A stretch of 64,000 bases of DNA from contig NC_086374.1 in assembly GCF_036588685.1 (NCBI RefSeq), positions 88,282,059 through 88,346,058 on the forward strand, given 5' to 3'. Below, piece after piece: positions 11,388-22,502 of this stretch. The position numbers and the translations under genes are program-made. The notes under the pieces are model-generated. The model searched no databases. It saw nothing but the letters and a program-made list of their open reading frames with translations, and had not been told where the DNA came from. Source of the stretch: Mytilus trossulus (lineage: Eukaryota > Mollusca > Bivalvia > Mytilida > Mytilidae). The stretch's first letter is position 1. Each line of letters opens with the position of its first letter.

Positions 11388-12480
11388 TCATATGATTAGA
11401 GGATGCTGGGTACGAGTTTGCACGCGTGAAGTCAGCGAGATTTCCAAAACGCTAATCTCTTTAGTATACATGTCTCTGGTGAAATATAGAATATAACACA
11501 AAGCTGAATCCCCTGAACCAGAAGATGCAGGAGGAAACACAACTCTTTGTGCGGAAACTAAAGGTCCTAAGGAGTACAAACTCTGAGCTTGAGTAGCTAA
11601 AGACTGCAGATAATGAGAAATGAAAGATTTTTCAGTTCTCCAGAAACCTGCAGATAAGACTTCCTCTAAAGAAGCATTATTAAACAGGGCCAAGGAGGTA
11701 GAAATAGCTCTAACATCGTGGGCTTTAACATGCATACTATTCAGAAGTTCTTCATTAGAAAAACTGTAAGCTAATTGAATAGTTTTACAGATCCAAGTTG
11801 AAATGGTTTTAACAGACCAATCTTGTTTTCCTTTGTTAATATGAATAAATAACCTGGATTTGAGGAGGTGCGGAGACTTTGAGTTCTCTGAAGATATAAA
11901 AGTAAGACTCGGATAGGACAGAGTACTTTAGAACTTGAATCATCAGGAAGGGCTGGAATCACTATCGGTTCTGAATCTCTACCAGGAATTTGATTTTTGG
12001 CTAAAAAAGCTGGATCCGTTAATAGGGTAACAGATGACTTATCCCTATTAAAACGAAAGCAGTAGTCAGCAGTGGAAAAAGCATGAATTTCACTTCTTCT
12101 TCTACCAGAAGCCAAGGCAAGAAGGAAACAACACTTATACGACAAAAACTTGATTTCTACCTTTTCCGCAGGTTCAAAAGGATGGTTTTATAAAGCTGAT
12201 AAAACAAGACTCAAATTCCAAGACGGGATTAAAACTCTCTGTCTAGGGCGTTCAAGAGTGAAATTCTTAACTAAAAGAGAAATGAATTCATCATTACCAA
12301 AGTCTGGACCTCCAGACAGTTGAATCGTCCTAGAAATAGCTGATCTATAGCCTTTAATAGTAGAGGGAGATAATCCTTTCTTTTCAAAAAGGTGGATCAG
12401 AAAGTCTGCTAGTTGTTGTACAGAAATTTGGAAAGGATCAATTTCCTTCCCACTACACTAACTACTGAAGATAGTCCACT
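11388..12480 (-). pseudogene. DIRS tyrosine recombinase, broken
   Basis: The N-terminal core-binding part is seen around 12425-12190 (LADFLIHLFEKKGLSPSTIK and, later, SRTIQLSGGPDFGNDEF). The catalytic part has LALASGRRRSEIHAFS (first Arg), KAHDVRAISTSLA (the H-x-x-R pair) and GFWRTEKSFISHYL (Trp and the candidate nucleophile Tyr). A TAA interrupts the frame near 12190 (after LVLSAL) and about one base is missing near 11840, shifting the frame before the H-x-x-R box. In DIRS elements this enzyme joins the circular DNA copy into the genome. All catalytic residues are still visible, so decay is recent or slow, but no single product can be made. Confidence 0.85.
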
Positions 12481-12566
12481 TGGCATCACAGACGATGTTA
12501 GTGGAATCTCTGACTGCCCTGGAGAGATGTCTGGCTGCGCATTCAGAAAAACCTCTCGCCTTGAAG

Positions 12567-14450
12567 CTATCCCTGAGAGAAGCCACGCGAACAGATGTAG
12601 CTTCTCTGGATTGAATGAAGTAGCTTGCCCTTGAACTGGGACATAAGATTGTGTCGTACTGGAAGAACCAGTGGAAGAGCACAGGATAGATGAAGAAGAT
12701 CTGGAAACCAGGCTTGTTTGGGCCAAGCTGGAGCAATAAGAATGATCAACCCTTGCTCTGCTGAGATCTTCCGAAGAACTTGTGACAGAAATCTGAACGG
12801 TGGGAAAGCGTAAACGAACATCCCGTCCCAAGGAACACTCATGCAGTCCACTGCGTAAGCTTTTGGATCTGGTACAGGAGACATGAACACTTTAATTTTG
12901 TAATTGAGGCTTGTTGCAAACAGGTCTACATGGGGAAACCCCCACTGAAGTGTTATTGCTTGAAATACTGATTGTAGAAGTTTCCATTCTGTATTGACGG
13001 GGGTAAAAGAGGGACGAAAGACACCAAAGGGACAGTCAAACTCGTAAATCTAAAACAAACTGACAACGCCATGGCTAAAAATGAAAAAGACAAACAGAAA
13101 AACAATAGTACACATGACACAACATAGAAAACTAAAGAATAAACAACACGAACCCCACCAAAAACTAGGGGTGATCTCAGGTGCTCCGGAAGGGTAAGTG
13201 TTCTTGACAGAGCATCTGCTAACACATTGAGTTTCCCTGGGACATGACGAACTACAATCTGTAAATGAAGTTGATTGCAAAGAAGAAGGATTTCTCTTGC
13301 TAAAAGATACAGCTCGTAACAATGAGTTCCCCCTTGGTTTCGCAAATAAGCCACCACAGTGGTGTTGTCCGTTGCTAGAACCAGAGATTTGTTCTGCAGT
13401 AGGGACTGAAAATGAGACAGGGCAAGAAGCACTGCCTTTATTTCTAGTATGTTGATGTGTTCCTTCAAAAGATCTGGAGTCCACACTCCTGACACTGAAA
13501 GACTTTCCAGATAAGCTCCCCAACCGAGGTTGGAGGCATCTGAGAACAGAGTCTGATTTGGAACTGGAGAGGACAGAAGTTGGCCTCTCAAAACGTTTGC
13601 TTGAGAAGTCCACCAAACCAAATGAGGAAACAATTCCTGATGAATGATTGGAACTGGAAACTCCCAATTCTGTGTAGCTGGGAGCCAATGTTGGTGTAGA
13701 TAAAATTGAAGAGGTCGAATGTGAAGGCGACCAAGTGGAACAACATCGGCTAGAGAATTCAAGAGACCTAGCAGTTGTGAAAACTGGCGAGCAGTGACTG
13801 GTTTTTTTTAGATAGAAACAGATGAATTTTTGAACAAAGATTCTGAAACTTTTCCTGAGGAGGTCGAACTATGCACTGATGAGTAAGGTAATGTTCGCCT
13901 AGGAAAATAAAGTCCTGAGACGGAATGAGATCCGACTTTTTCCAAGAAATGAGAACCCCCAGAGAGAGCAGCAATCTGATGACTACATCTGTATTGAGAG
14001 AGTTTCTCGGTAGAAAGTTCCTTGATCAGTGAGTCGTCCAGGTAAGAATGAATCTGAATAGCCTGTGAATGAAGGTGAGCAATTGCTACCTGCATAAGTT
14101 TGGTGAAAGCTAGTGGTGGAGTTGACAGACCAAAAGGGAAAGCCCTGAACTGGTAAACCCTTTTGTTCCAAACAAACCGAAGGTATTGAAGATACAGGGA
14201 CTTCCTCCACTGCCCTCTTTGTCAAAAGAGTCTCTACTTCTGTTGACAGAGGAAGAAACTTCTGTGGATCTTGAGTATTGGACAGTGGGATAGGAACAGG
14301 TGAAAGAGGTGGTTGTTCTTTGAATTGAAGAGTCAATCCCCCTCGAATTACTGACAGAACCCAACAATCTGAGGTAATACTTATCCATTTTGCTAGAAAA
14401 TGAGTTAACCTCCCCCAACTGGTAATTGAGAAAGAGGAGTTTTGTAGTAC
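12567..14450 (-). pseudogene. DIRS reverse transcriptase / RNase H, broken
   Basis: RT blocks seen in order: the upstream GLTLQFKEQPPLSPVPIP, then VYQFRAFPFGLSTPPLAF (about 14160), the catalytic YLDDSLIKEL (about 14040), the thumb-like SDLIPSQDFIFLGEHYL, then RNase H with its acidic residues in FSDASNLGWGAYL, ILEIKAVLLAL, ATDNTTVVAYLRNQ and VLADALSR (about 13570-13180). A downstream block, WGFPHVDLFATS and MSPVPDPKAYAVDCMSVPW, is also typical of DIRS. Frameshifts occur near 14160, 14000 and 13810. Near 14195 the fingers/palm segment with the first catalytic Asp is missing, so the enzyme could not work even if frames were continuous. A repeat at 12996-13192 interrupts the region after RNase H. 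Confidence 0.88.
12996..13192 (-). repeat. dispersed bivalve repeat (family F) inserted in the DIRS polyprotein
   Basis: The block contains GACAACGCCATGGCTAAAAA, CACGAACCCCACCAAAAACT and AGGTGCTCCGGAAGGGTAAG (plus-strand order), strings I know as an abundant bivalve repeat. DIRS coding sense stops after the DALSRTLTLP stretch and resumes at VNTEWKLLQSVFQAITLQWG on its other side, which marks it as an insertion. Strand is nominal. Confidence 0.7.
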
Positions 14451-14494
14451 ATCTCTGGATTGGGTTCTGACAGTAACGTATGAGGGGCAACTTC

Positions 14495-16470
14495 CTAGGA
14501 AAAGGGGTTGGCCCTCTTGCCACCTCTCTTAAAACTGTTAGGTTTAGATCTAGGGATTGAAGATTTCTTAGGTTTATTACCTCCATCATTAGTGATTTTC
14601 CTCCTCTTTTCTTGAGAATTATAAGATGAGCCTCCAGCAGAAGAATAACTACCTCGTTTAGAATTATTTCCCGAAAGAGATACATTTACCTTCACTGGAA
14701 CTGGAGTTTGATTGAGATGTTTCTGTACCTCATCAAGTGGTAACCCAAATATCTTCTCATCCGAAGGAGACTTGATTAAAGCATCCTTAAGATTACTGTA
14801 TCTGACACCTTTGCCTTCTCCAAAATTTCAGATCTTTTGGACAAGGTGCAGTTGGCGATGGAACCCATAATCAGCAATTGGGAGGCACCCAACGCCTTGT
14901 CTACCTGTAATAGGAAAGGTTTGACCTCTGGTGGAAGAGAAGAGTCTTTAAGAACTGGGGCAACTGCTGATAAGAAATGTTCAGCTGTGCCTAGAACATG
15001 AGAAGCGTTTCTAAGAAGATTCTCTGTTTTAGACCAAACAGACGGAGTAAGACGCAGTCCATCGGCGGGTTTAGAAGAAATAGTAGATGAAAACACCTTG
15101 TCACATTTGGGTACTAGTTTACCCAAAGTAGAGTAAAACATTTCATAATCCTTAGAGCGGAACTGCTCAGTGAATGAGGCAAGACCGAAACCACTAACCT
15201 GGGAAAATTGGGACTCATTAGACACAATCCCATCATTAATGATCTGCAAAGAGTTGGACATATGATTAGACTGTGGAAAACTACTATGAGATTTATTATC
15301 ATCTACAGACAGACCACATGAATCCTCAAAAGTGGAGGTTAGTTTCTTGGGTCTGGGAGGTGACTGAAAAGGCACTTTGTTGACATCTCTCATGATTGTA
15401 TAGACAGAATCTTTGAGATCCTTCAAGGAGGAAGGAGCATCTTCAGTCTCTGGTTCTTTACCAGAATTGGTAGAAGACTGACCAATTACAGATGAAGATA
15501 AAGACACAGGAACAGAAGGTTGCAAGACAATCTGAGAAACCTGAACTGAATTTTCATCTTCATCAGAAGTAAACCCTTCTTCTTGGCTGCCTGGGGCGAC
15601 TGAAAAACGTTCCTCCTCGTCACTGTCTTCCAGGTCACTTCCAATGTCCTAATCTGGACGGAGTGAAATCACTGGAGAACTTGACTTATAGGCAATGCTT
15701 TCTAGTGTACACAGGCGATTGGAGAAGGAAGTCAATTCCGAAGAAATAGACTTACGAAAATCATCCAAAATACTCTTGAACCCATCTAAGGAGGGGCCAG
15801 AGTTAGCTACCTGATTAGACTGATGCCCAAAAGAAGAGGTAGGCAGAGCAGCAGGTACAGATATACTACTACCCCTACTAGACACTGCTACAGGAGGAGC
15901 AGGAACTGACAGATTAGGAGTAGTACTCTGTGGAACAATAACTGGTGTTGGTCCACAATAAGGCCAGAAACCTGGAAAGGGCTGACTAGGAAAAAACTGA
16001 TTAGGAAAATCTTGACCAGGAAACCCTTGACCATGAAACCCCTGACCAGAAAAGCCTGAATAAGGATAACCCTGAGACCAAGGAGGTCTAGACCATGACA
16101 TGGCATTACTAGCCGAAGCCGGTAAAGTTAAGCCACAATAGGACGCTGGTGCTCTAGAACCAGGTAAGTTCAAACCCATAGAGATACCAGGGTAAGATGA
16201 AATGGACCCTGTGGTGTCAACTGGCCTAGAAAAAGTGTGTGTAACCGTAGCAGTGGTAGGGACATCTCCATCATAACCGACAGAACATGCATGCAGGGTC
16301 TGTTGACCGGTCTTAGTAGTCACCGGAGTAAAAACGTCGGTTAGTTGACTACTAATAGGAGGGGTTCCCTGCCCTACCGCTGTTACGGTCACAGAAAAAG
16401 GTAATGAACCGTCTAAGAAAACATCATTGCCTGTAATGGCCTCATAAGGACTGGGAGCATTAAACTCCAT
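14495..16470 (-). pseudogene. DIRS gag-like ORF1, broken
   Basis: Starts at ATG 16470 (MEFNAPSPYEAITGND). The first third is Pro/Gly/Ser/Phe rich with short GQGFPGQ-type repeats (about 16090-15980). An in-frame TAG at 15647-15649 interrupts it; the same frame continues with an acidic stretch (SDLEDSDEEER) and a helical part around ALGASQLLIMGSIANCTLS. One base is lost near 14805, after which the other frame carries DEKIFGLPLDEVQKHLNQ and a basic tail (KRGSYSS..RRKITNDGG..KRGGKRANPFS) ending at 14495. The basic tail is what a nucleic-acid-binding gag C-terminus would look like. No zinc knuckle was seen. Confidence 0.75.
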
Positions 16471-16648
16471 AATTAAATAAGTATGAAGTTAAACACTTAT
16501 AACAACAATATAATAACAAAAAAATGTCAAATAAATAATGGTATGGGGATACCTACGATATTCAATATAGAAAAAACAAAAAACTTTAGTCTTCTCTGTA
16601 AGTTGTGTAATAATACAAAAATACGTGTGTCTCGATGCGCAGGCGGAA

Positions 16649-16800
16649 ATTAAATGGATGATATAAAGGCATGGTTATACGGGCACTGGTCATCCCTCTT
16701 CTCATTGGATGATATTTTTATTTGGGGTTTTCCACCTGTCAGACTTGCGCAGATGGATGCACTCAGAATTTATGATTGTAACGTATTTATTGACATAAAA
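16649..16800 (-). repeat. DIRS left terminal inverted repeat
   Basis: Inverse of 8315-8440, as above. The outer 40 bases (16759-16800, ending TTGACATAAAA) match the second half of the internal complementary region at 8563-8604, which fixes the outer limit near 16800. Confidence 0.88.
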
Positions 16801-16934
16801 AATATAATTTGAAAAGGATGAGATTTTTGCCGAATCATAACAGGTCATTCATGGTTCGATGAACATTACATTGAACAGCAAAGTAGAGGATTTACCTTGT
16901 TTATAAATAACAGCTCGTTTTGTGTATATAGATT

Positions 16935-17115
16935 AGACCGTTGGTTTTCCCGTTTGAATGGTTTTACATTAGTAATTTTGAGGCCCTTTATAGCTTGTTG
17001 TTCGGTGTGAGCCAAGGCTCCGTGTTGAAGGCCGTACTTTAACCTATAATTGTTTACTTTTTAAATTTGGATGAAGAGTTGTCTCATTGGCACTCACACC
17101 ACATCTTCCTATATC
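16935..17115 (-). repeat. dispersed repeat family D, reverse copy
   Basis: Reverse complement of the family described at 796-990; landmarks CCCTTTATAGCTTGTTGTTC, GTTGTCTCATTGGCACTCAC and CACACCACATCTTCC. Confidence 0.8.
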
Positions 17116-17145
17116 TCATTATAGATACCAGGATGGAATTTTATA

Positions 17146-17552
17146 TTAAGGATGTACTTAGGTGAGGTTAGGTGAAATTTAATAAATTAAGAAGTTGAAA
17201 TTGATACCATAAACTGGTAGATCATAAATTAAGGATAAAGATGAGCTATAAATATTGATAGGTCATGGACCTCCTTTTCCAGATATTTAAGATTTAAAAT
17301 ATGGCTGGAAAAGGCTGACTCTGACTTTTACCTTATATTTGCATTGGTATTATAAGGTCTCAAAACAAAAGAAAGAAAATTAAGGATCTTCTAAAATTTT
17401 GGTAATTGACCTTTCATGAGCTATTAAGTCTTATATGAAAAAATAAATGGGTGTTATCGGGCAAAATATTTTACATTGTATTGTATGGAAAAACACCAAG
17501 GAGTTCGAACATTTGACACAAAATTAAAAACCTCACCTAAGTACATCCTTAA
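17146..17552. mobile_element. MITE with perfect inverted ends and TTAA target duplication
   Basis: The ends GGATGTACTTAGGTGAGGTT (17150-17169) and the exact reverse complement at 17529-17548 are each flanked by TTAA. A 4-base TTAA duplication is the signature of piggyBac-like transposases, although the terminal bases here are not the usual CCC. The ~400-base interior has no open frame, so the element is non-autonomous. Confidence 0.85.
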
Positions 17553-17904
17553 GTTTGCGCCTATATATAGCTATAAGCTGCACAAAATTAAGCTCCGTAA
17601 AAACAACGGTACAGTATCGGCTCATTAGCATGTTCTACAAAGGAATTCACCTTTCGACTGACAAAAAATCTGAGTGCAGTGCAAGAGGGTTTTCAGACAA
17701 ACTCACGAAGAAGTTTTAATTATTATGTGGAGTTTAACCATTTTGAATAAATTCTGGATAATTCTAAATCAAGATCTTTTCTGAAATGATCTGAAATCAA
17801 TGTTTAGCACACGCTATATATTTATTGCTTAGAGATTCCGTGCGACATATTTTGTAAATAGTGAACAAAAAGGCGAAAAATGATACACAGAGGAACAAGT
17901 GATC

Positions 17905-18560
17905 AGTATGTTGGACGCTGGAGTTTCTTATTGCCAACATATTTGTTGAATTTGAAGGTAGACTTTTTCAAACAATTGTCGGCATCCCTTTGAGAATGAA
18001 CTGTGCGCGTCTCCTTATCGACCTCTTCTTATTCACATATGAATCAGACACCTGTCTAAAACCAGAAGCTCAAACAAGCCAGATTATTTAATTCCATATT
18101 CAGATATATTGACGATGATCTTTTCATTAGTAACCGAACTTTTCTGATTGGGTTCCATTGATATAGCCCCCTGAACTAGAAATTAAAGACATGGCTCCCG
18201 ACGCCTGATTTTTAGAATTTAACCTCGAATTTGACATACACGATCATCTCAGTACCAGAATCTATGACAACGATACGATTTTGAGTAATAAAGCAATATG
18301 CCAACTTCACCTGCATATGGGATATACACTTCCCAACGTAATCGGTCTGTAGGAGCCTTGCAGCTTACTTAGACTTTGTAAAACGTCACCAGAGTCTGGG
18401 CATAAAATTGATGAACCAGGGGTATCAAAAAACCGTCTCGTTCTTTTTCTAAAACAGTTCATCGGAAGGAACCAACACCTTGTTGATAAATTAACTGTAT
18501 TAACTTCACAAATAATACGTGATGGTCTTTGTGTAAAGATTCTGGGTACATATGTTGTTA
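17905..18560 (+). pseudogene. reverse-transcriptase relic, copy A
   Basis: Pieces in successive frames: LEFLIANIFVEFEGRLFQ then TIVGIPLRMNCARLLIDLF (17933-18050), the catalytic box as YIDDDLFISNRTFLIGF (18104-18160), NLEFDIHDHLSTRIYDN (18225-18275), and a C-terminal DFVKRHQSLGIKLMNQGY and NRLVLFLKQFIGRNQHLVDK. Many frameshifts and stops. Intact relatives in bivalves and other animals carry IPMGTNCAPLLADLFLYSYE and YGVYISQLIRY boxes; I do not commit to LINE or Penelope-like class. Confidence 0.7.
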
Positions 18561-18607
18561 GTCATCTTAATAACGTGTTAAAGCTTCACAAAGCTCAGTA
18601 AAAAAAC

Positions 18608-18790
18608 ATTGGTTTTCCCATTTGAATCGTTTGACACAGTAATTTTGATGCCCTTTATAGCTTGTTGTTCGGTGTGAGCCAATGCTCTGTGTTAAAGGCC
18701 GTACAATACCTGCAATGGTTTACTTTATAAATTGTTATTTGGATGGAGAGTTGTCTCATTGGCACTCACACCACATCTTCCTATATCTAT
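18608..18790 (-). repeat. dispersed repeat family D, reverse copy
   Basis: Near-identical to 16935-17115: GATGCCCTTTATAGCTTGTT, then GTTGTCTCATTGGCACTCAC and the CACCACATCTTCC end. Confidence 0.8.
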
Positions 18791-19007
18791 ATAAAACTTT
18801 TGTGTGTCTCCATAAATAGTACATTTTCTGTTTCTGATTTTATCAATATAGTGCAAAACTGTACTAATATATACATCACGTCACTGTGTAATTGTGCTAT
18901 TGTAAAAAAGGTTCGTTCATTTTTGCTAATATGCTTTCAAATTGCCTATGTGTGCCTTTTTGTGCTCCTTTGTTACATATTTGATTGTTTTTGTAGTGAT
19001 TTAGAAT

Positions 19008-19316
19008 AATATGACAGTTGTTATCCATTCGTTTAATGCGTTTGAGCTTTTGATTTTGCCATTTGATTTAGGACTGCCCGTTTTGAATTTTCCTCAGAGT
19101 TCAATATTTTTGTGATTTTACTTGTTACATCATATTTCTTGAATTTTGAGGTAGACTTTTTTTTTAACAAAAAGGCGAAACATGATACACAGAGGAACAA
19201 TTCAGTAATCAGTATGCTGGAGTTTCTTTATGTGTTCGAGCTTTTGGTTTTGCCATTTGATTAAGGACTTTCCGGTTTTAATTTTCCTTAGAGTTCGATA
19301 TGTTTGTGATTTTATA
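19008..19316 (+). repeat. two partial copies of the family S (SINE-like) tail
   Basis: 19008-19130 and 19226-19316 both repeat the 3' part of the element seen whole at 20595-20827: ATGACAGTTGTTATCCATTC, then a TTTTGCCATTTGATT..GGAC segment and GAGTTC..TATTTTTGTGATTTTA. Confidence 0.65.
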
Positions 19317-19379
19317 TGTTTCATCATATTTGTTGTATTTTGAGGTAAACTTTAAAAAAAAAAAAGGGCGAAACATGAT

Positions 19380-19623
19380 ACAGAGGAACGAGTGATCAGT
19401 AAGCTGGAGTTTCTTATTGACAAATTGTAGGTTTTTCTATGGGAACAAAGACAAAGACTTTGTAAAACGTCATCAGTGTCTGAGTAGAAAGTTGATGAAC
19501 CAGGGGTATGTCAAAGAACGTCTCGTCCTTTTCCTAAAAAAGTTCATCGGAAGGTACCAAGACCTTGTTGATAAATATTCCGTATCAACTTCTCAAATAA
19601 TACACGATGGTCTTGATGTATAG
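19380..19623 (+). pseudogene. reverse-transcriptase relic, copy B (internally deleted)
   Basis: A short LEFLID (near 19405) is joined directly to the C-terminal block DFVKRHQCLSRKLMNQGY, VKERLVLFLKKFIGRYQDLV and DKYSVSTSQIIHDGLDV (19450-19623). The whole palm with the catalytic Asp pair is gone. The C-terminal block is one open frame, closely similar to copy A. Confidence 0.7.
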
Positions 19624-20002
19624 ATTCTGCGTACTGATGTTGTGTATCATCTTAACAACATGTTTTATTGTTCTTTTATTTGTTTTTGTTATATTATTAA
19701 GATTACTTTTACTGTTGAATGGTTTTATGTGATATCTGTTTGACGTGGCTCGGTACTTATACATCTCGTCAATGTGTTTGTATTGGCTTTCATTTTTTGG
19801 TGATTTGTTTTGTATATGTGACTCTTTGTATTTCTTTTGTGCTTATAACGTGACTCTGTACTTTAAAAGATCCCGTCAGTTTGATATTTGTCTATAATAT
19901 GTCATTATGATATATTTCTATTATGAATTACTATATACGTTGAACCACAAACATCAAAATCAATCAATGGCGTAATGGAATTAACAATTTTTGGATTCTC
20001 AA

Positions 20003-20520
20003 ATGTTCTATGTATAACTTTTGAACTAGTTTGAATCTCGGTCTATTTCTGTAATTTATTCTTATATACTAGTACTTTTGATTTTTTAACCCTGTATGCG
20101 TACATTGCCTATGTAAATTTTAAAATTGTTTGTATGCACATTGAACGACAAATTTATGTGACGTATATAATTTTTCTGACGTCAGACACTCAAATCAATC
20201 CATGTGTTCGTAGATAGTAGATGTTTTTGTGTCCTGTTAAATTGTTCCTTTTAAAAGTTTTGGACTCTCATAAATTCTATGTATAACTTTTGGACTAGTT
20301 TGAATCTCGGTCTATTTCTGTAATTTATTCTTACATACTTTTGATTTTTTAACCCTGTATGCGTACATTGCCTATGTAAATTAAAAAATTTTGTGTATGC
20401 ACATTGAACGACAAATTTATGTGACGTTTATAATTTTTCTGACGTCAGACACTCAAATCAATCCATGTGTTCGTAGAAAGTAGATGTTTTTGTGTCCTGT
20501 TAAATTGTTCCTTTTAAAAT
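20003..20520 (+). repeat. tandem duplication, period about 269
   Basis: TGTATAACTTTTGAACTAGT at 20011 recurs with one change at 20280, followed in both copies by AACCCTGTATGCGTACATTG, TGACGTCAGACACTCAAATC and GTTTTTGTGTCCTGTTAAAT. It lies downstream of RT copy B and may be that element's 3' region. No coding. Confidence 0.8.
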
Positions 20521-20594
20521 TGTTATACGATGATGACTGATGTACCCATATTTTGACTATTATATTAATTGTGACTGTTTATTTAACGCATCAT

Positions 20595-20827
20595 GTAAAT
20601 GTAGCGGAATTTGACGAGACTGTTATTAAAGTGAGAGGGTTAGGGCTATAGAACCAGGTTTAATCCACCATTTTCTACATTTGAAAATGCCTGTACCAAG
20701 TCAGGAATATGACAGTTCTTGTCCATTCGTTTTTGATGCGTTTTGTTTTTTGATTTTGCCATGTGATTATGGACTTTCCAAATTGATTTTCCTCTGAGTT
20801 CAGTATTTTTGTGATTTTACTTTCTCC
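20595..20827 (+). repeat. SINE-like dispersed repeat (family S)
   Basis: Whole copy; others at 22503-22722 and 57481-57711. It contains an ACCAGGTTTAATCCACC segment, in the other copies GGTTCAATCC or GGTTCAATTC, close to a Pol III B box. It then has AAAATGCCTGTACCAAGTCA and ends in a T-rich GTGATTTTACTTT. An A box is only weakly visible, so the SINE label is tentative. Confidence 0.65.
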
Positions 20828-21051
20828 TAGCCGAACTCTTCTTTTTTTCATAAAAGTCGGAGTTCCTTCATACACCTGTCAAAAAACTAAAGATCAAAGA
20901 AGGCATATTATTTATATTCACATGTTGATAGATTGATGATTATCTTTCCAATAACAATATAAATTTTATTGATTGGGTTCCATTAATATATACCCCAGAA
21001 CAAAAGATTAAAAAACCAACACCTCAGTTTTAGACTAGTTTGATCTGATTG

Positions 21052-21130
21052 TCACGTCACTGATGAGTCTAATGTAGACGAAATGCGCATCTAGCGTGTC
21101 CAAATATAAGCCTGGTACCTTTGATAACTT
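21052..21130 (+). repeat. dispersed repeat family E, short copy
   Basis: CACTGATGAGTCTAATGTAG through GCCTGGTACCTTTGATAACT; other copies at 25170-25388 and, reversed, 43952-44258. Confidence 0.75.
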
Positions 21131-21284
21131 ATTCTACCTCGAATTTTGCGTAAGCGGTATTCTCACTATCAGAGTATATGACAAATAAAGCCGAGTAATA
21201 AATCACTTTTCAATAGTCATGCATCGAACAAGCGAAAACATATTAAGATTACAAACTAAAACAGAAGGAAACACATCGATAAAA

Positions 21285-21425
21285 TGGGGGAATGGAAATG
21301 GGGAATGTGTCAAAGAGACTAATACCCGACCATAGAGCAGAAAACAGCCGAATGATACCACTGGGTCTTCAATACATGAAAAATACCGCATCCGGAGGAG
21401 AGACAATTTCGATTTTGAAACAACT
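21285..21425 (+). repeat. dispersed repeat family G
   Basis: GGGGAATGTGTCAAAGAGAC, CCCGACCATAGAGCAGAAAA and CACTGGGTCTTCAAT follow each other as in an abundant mussel repeat. A reversed scrap, TTGTTGTCTCTTTGACACAT, is at 44707-44726. Confidence 0.6.
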
Positions 21426-21585
21426 TTCCCCCCACCTTAGCGGCAACATACAAACTCCCCCTGCATATGGGATATACATTTCCTCAACTCAGTTGGTAAT
21501 CAAAAGCTTTCAGTTGATACTCGAACTTTGTAAAACGTCACCTATGTCTAAGCAGATAGTTGATACCTCTGTTTTACTGTTTTAT

Positions 21586-22500
21586 CTGTTATATCGGTTT
21601 GTTTTGTTTTAACATCAAGCTAATGGAATTAGTCTTTAAATTGTCTAATGCCATTTGGTTATTCTTTGTTGACATAGCTCTTTGTTTTTATGAAGATTAA
21701 GATTATAAAAGAACCACATTTTTTAACATTCTAAACTATTGTCTATTTACTTTGCTAACAAGTCTTTGTCAATATGATGGAATTTTATGCCACTGTCATG
21801 ATACAAGAAAAAGTTTTAGCTAGCTTATTTATATGTATACTAAAGGTGAGAAGGATAGATTGTTAAAATTCTAACAGTTCGAAAACTGTATATTGACCTC
21901 AATTTTTGTCATTATCATAGTCCCAGCATATTATTTTATTCATAATTTAAATTTATTTCTACAAGTCCTGATGTAAAGTCAAAGCATCCTGCACTGTTAT
22001 GGTGTACATATAAATTATAAAGGCAACAGTAGTATACCGCTGTTCTAAACTCATAAATCCATGGACAAAAAAGAAAATCGGGGTAACAAACTAAAACCGA
22101 GGGAAACGCATTAAATATAAGAGGAGAACAACGACATAACACTAAAATGTAACACACACAGAAACGGACCGAGCATCTGACAAAATCCCATGAGAATAAC
22201 AAATATAACATCAAATCCAATGAATTTGGGATACATAAGTACCGTAACACGTCTTATCACAATGTGAATTTACACTAAAAAATAAGAGAAAACAAACGAC
22301 ACAACGTTAAAATGTAATACACACAGAAACAAACTATAGATGTCAGATTATAACCATTTACATCCGTAAAAGCAATATTAATCCTTCGCAAGTCGATAGT
22401 AAGAATCCTACTTTCTCCCCTTCTCCCTACTGACAATTATTGATGATGTTTTATATTATGACAATATTACCTATTATTAGTATGTCTGTTTTGTTCACAG
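21586..22500. other. intergenic, repeat H inside
   Basis: No gene. 22015-22345 holds dispersed repeat family H: GGCAACAGTAGTATACCGCT, AATCCATGGACAAAAAAGAA, GAGAACAACGACATAACAC and ATGTAACACACACAGAAACG, the last two recurring in a short second scrap at about 22287-22330. Confidence 0.6.
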
Positions 22501-22502
22501 TT

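Larger units (their letters stand above)
8264..16800 (-). mobile_element. DIRS-type tyrosine-recombinase retrotransposon, inactivated
   Basis: An 8.5-kb element read on the minus strand. Order from its 5' end: left inverted repeat (16649-16800), gag (16470-14495), RT/RNase H (about 14450-12567), tyrosine recombinase (about 12480-11388), a 2.8-kb tail, an internal complementary region (8509-8604) and the right inverted repeat (8264-8440). DIRS elements use a site-specific recombinase instead of an integrase and leave no target duplication, and none was found. It is dead: gag has an in-frame TAG and a frameshift; RT has frameshifts and a deletion; the recombinase has a TAA and a frameshift; a dispersed repeat is inserted after RNase H. 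Internal order and ends are intact enough to define it fully. Confidence 0.9.
20880..21585 (+). pseudogene. reverse-transcriptase relic, copy C, interrupted
   Basis: IDDYLSNNNINFIDWVPLIY (20931-20990) retains the catalytic Asp pair, followed by TPEQKIKKPTPQF and a stop. Repeats E (21052-21130) and G (21285-21425) are inserted. The RT sense resumes at PPAYGIYIS (about 21455), which corresponds to the YGVYISQ box, and ends near KTSPMSKQIVDT (21535-21570). Many frameshifts; same family as copies A and B. Confidence 0.6.
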
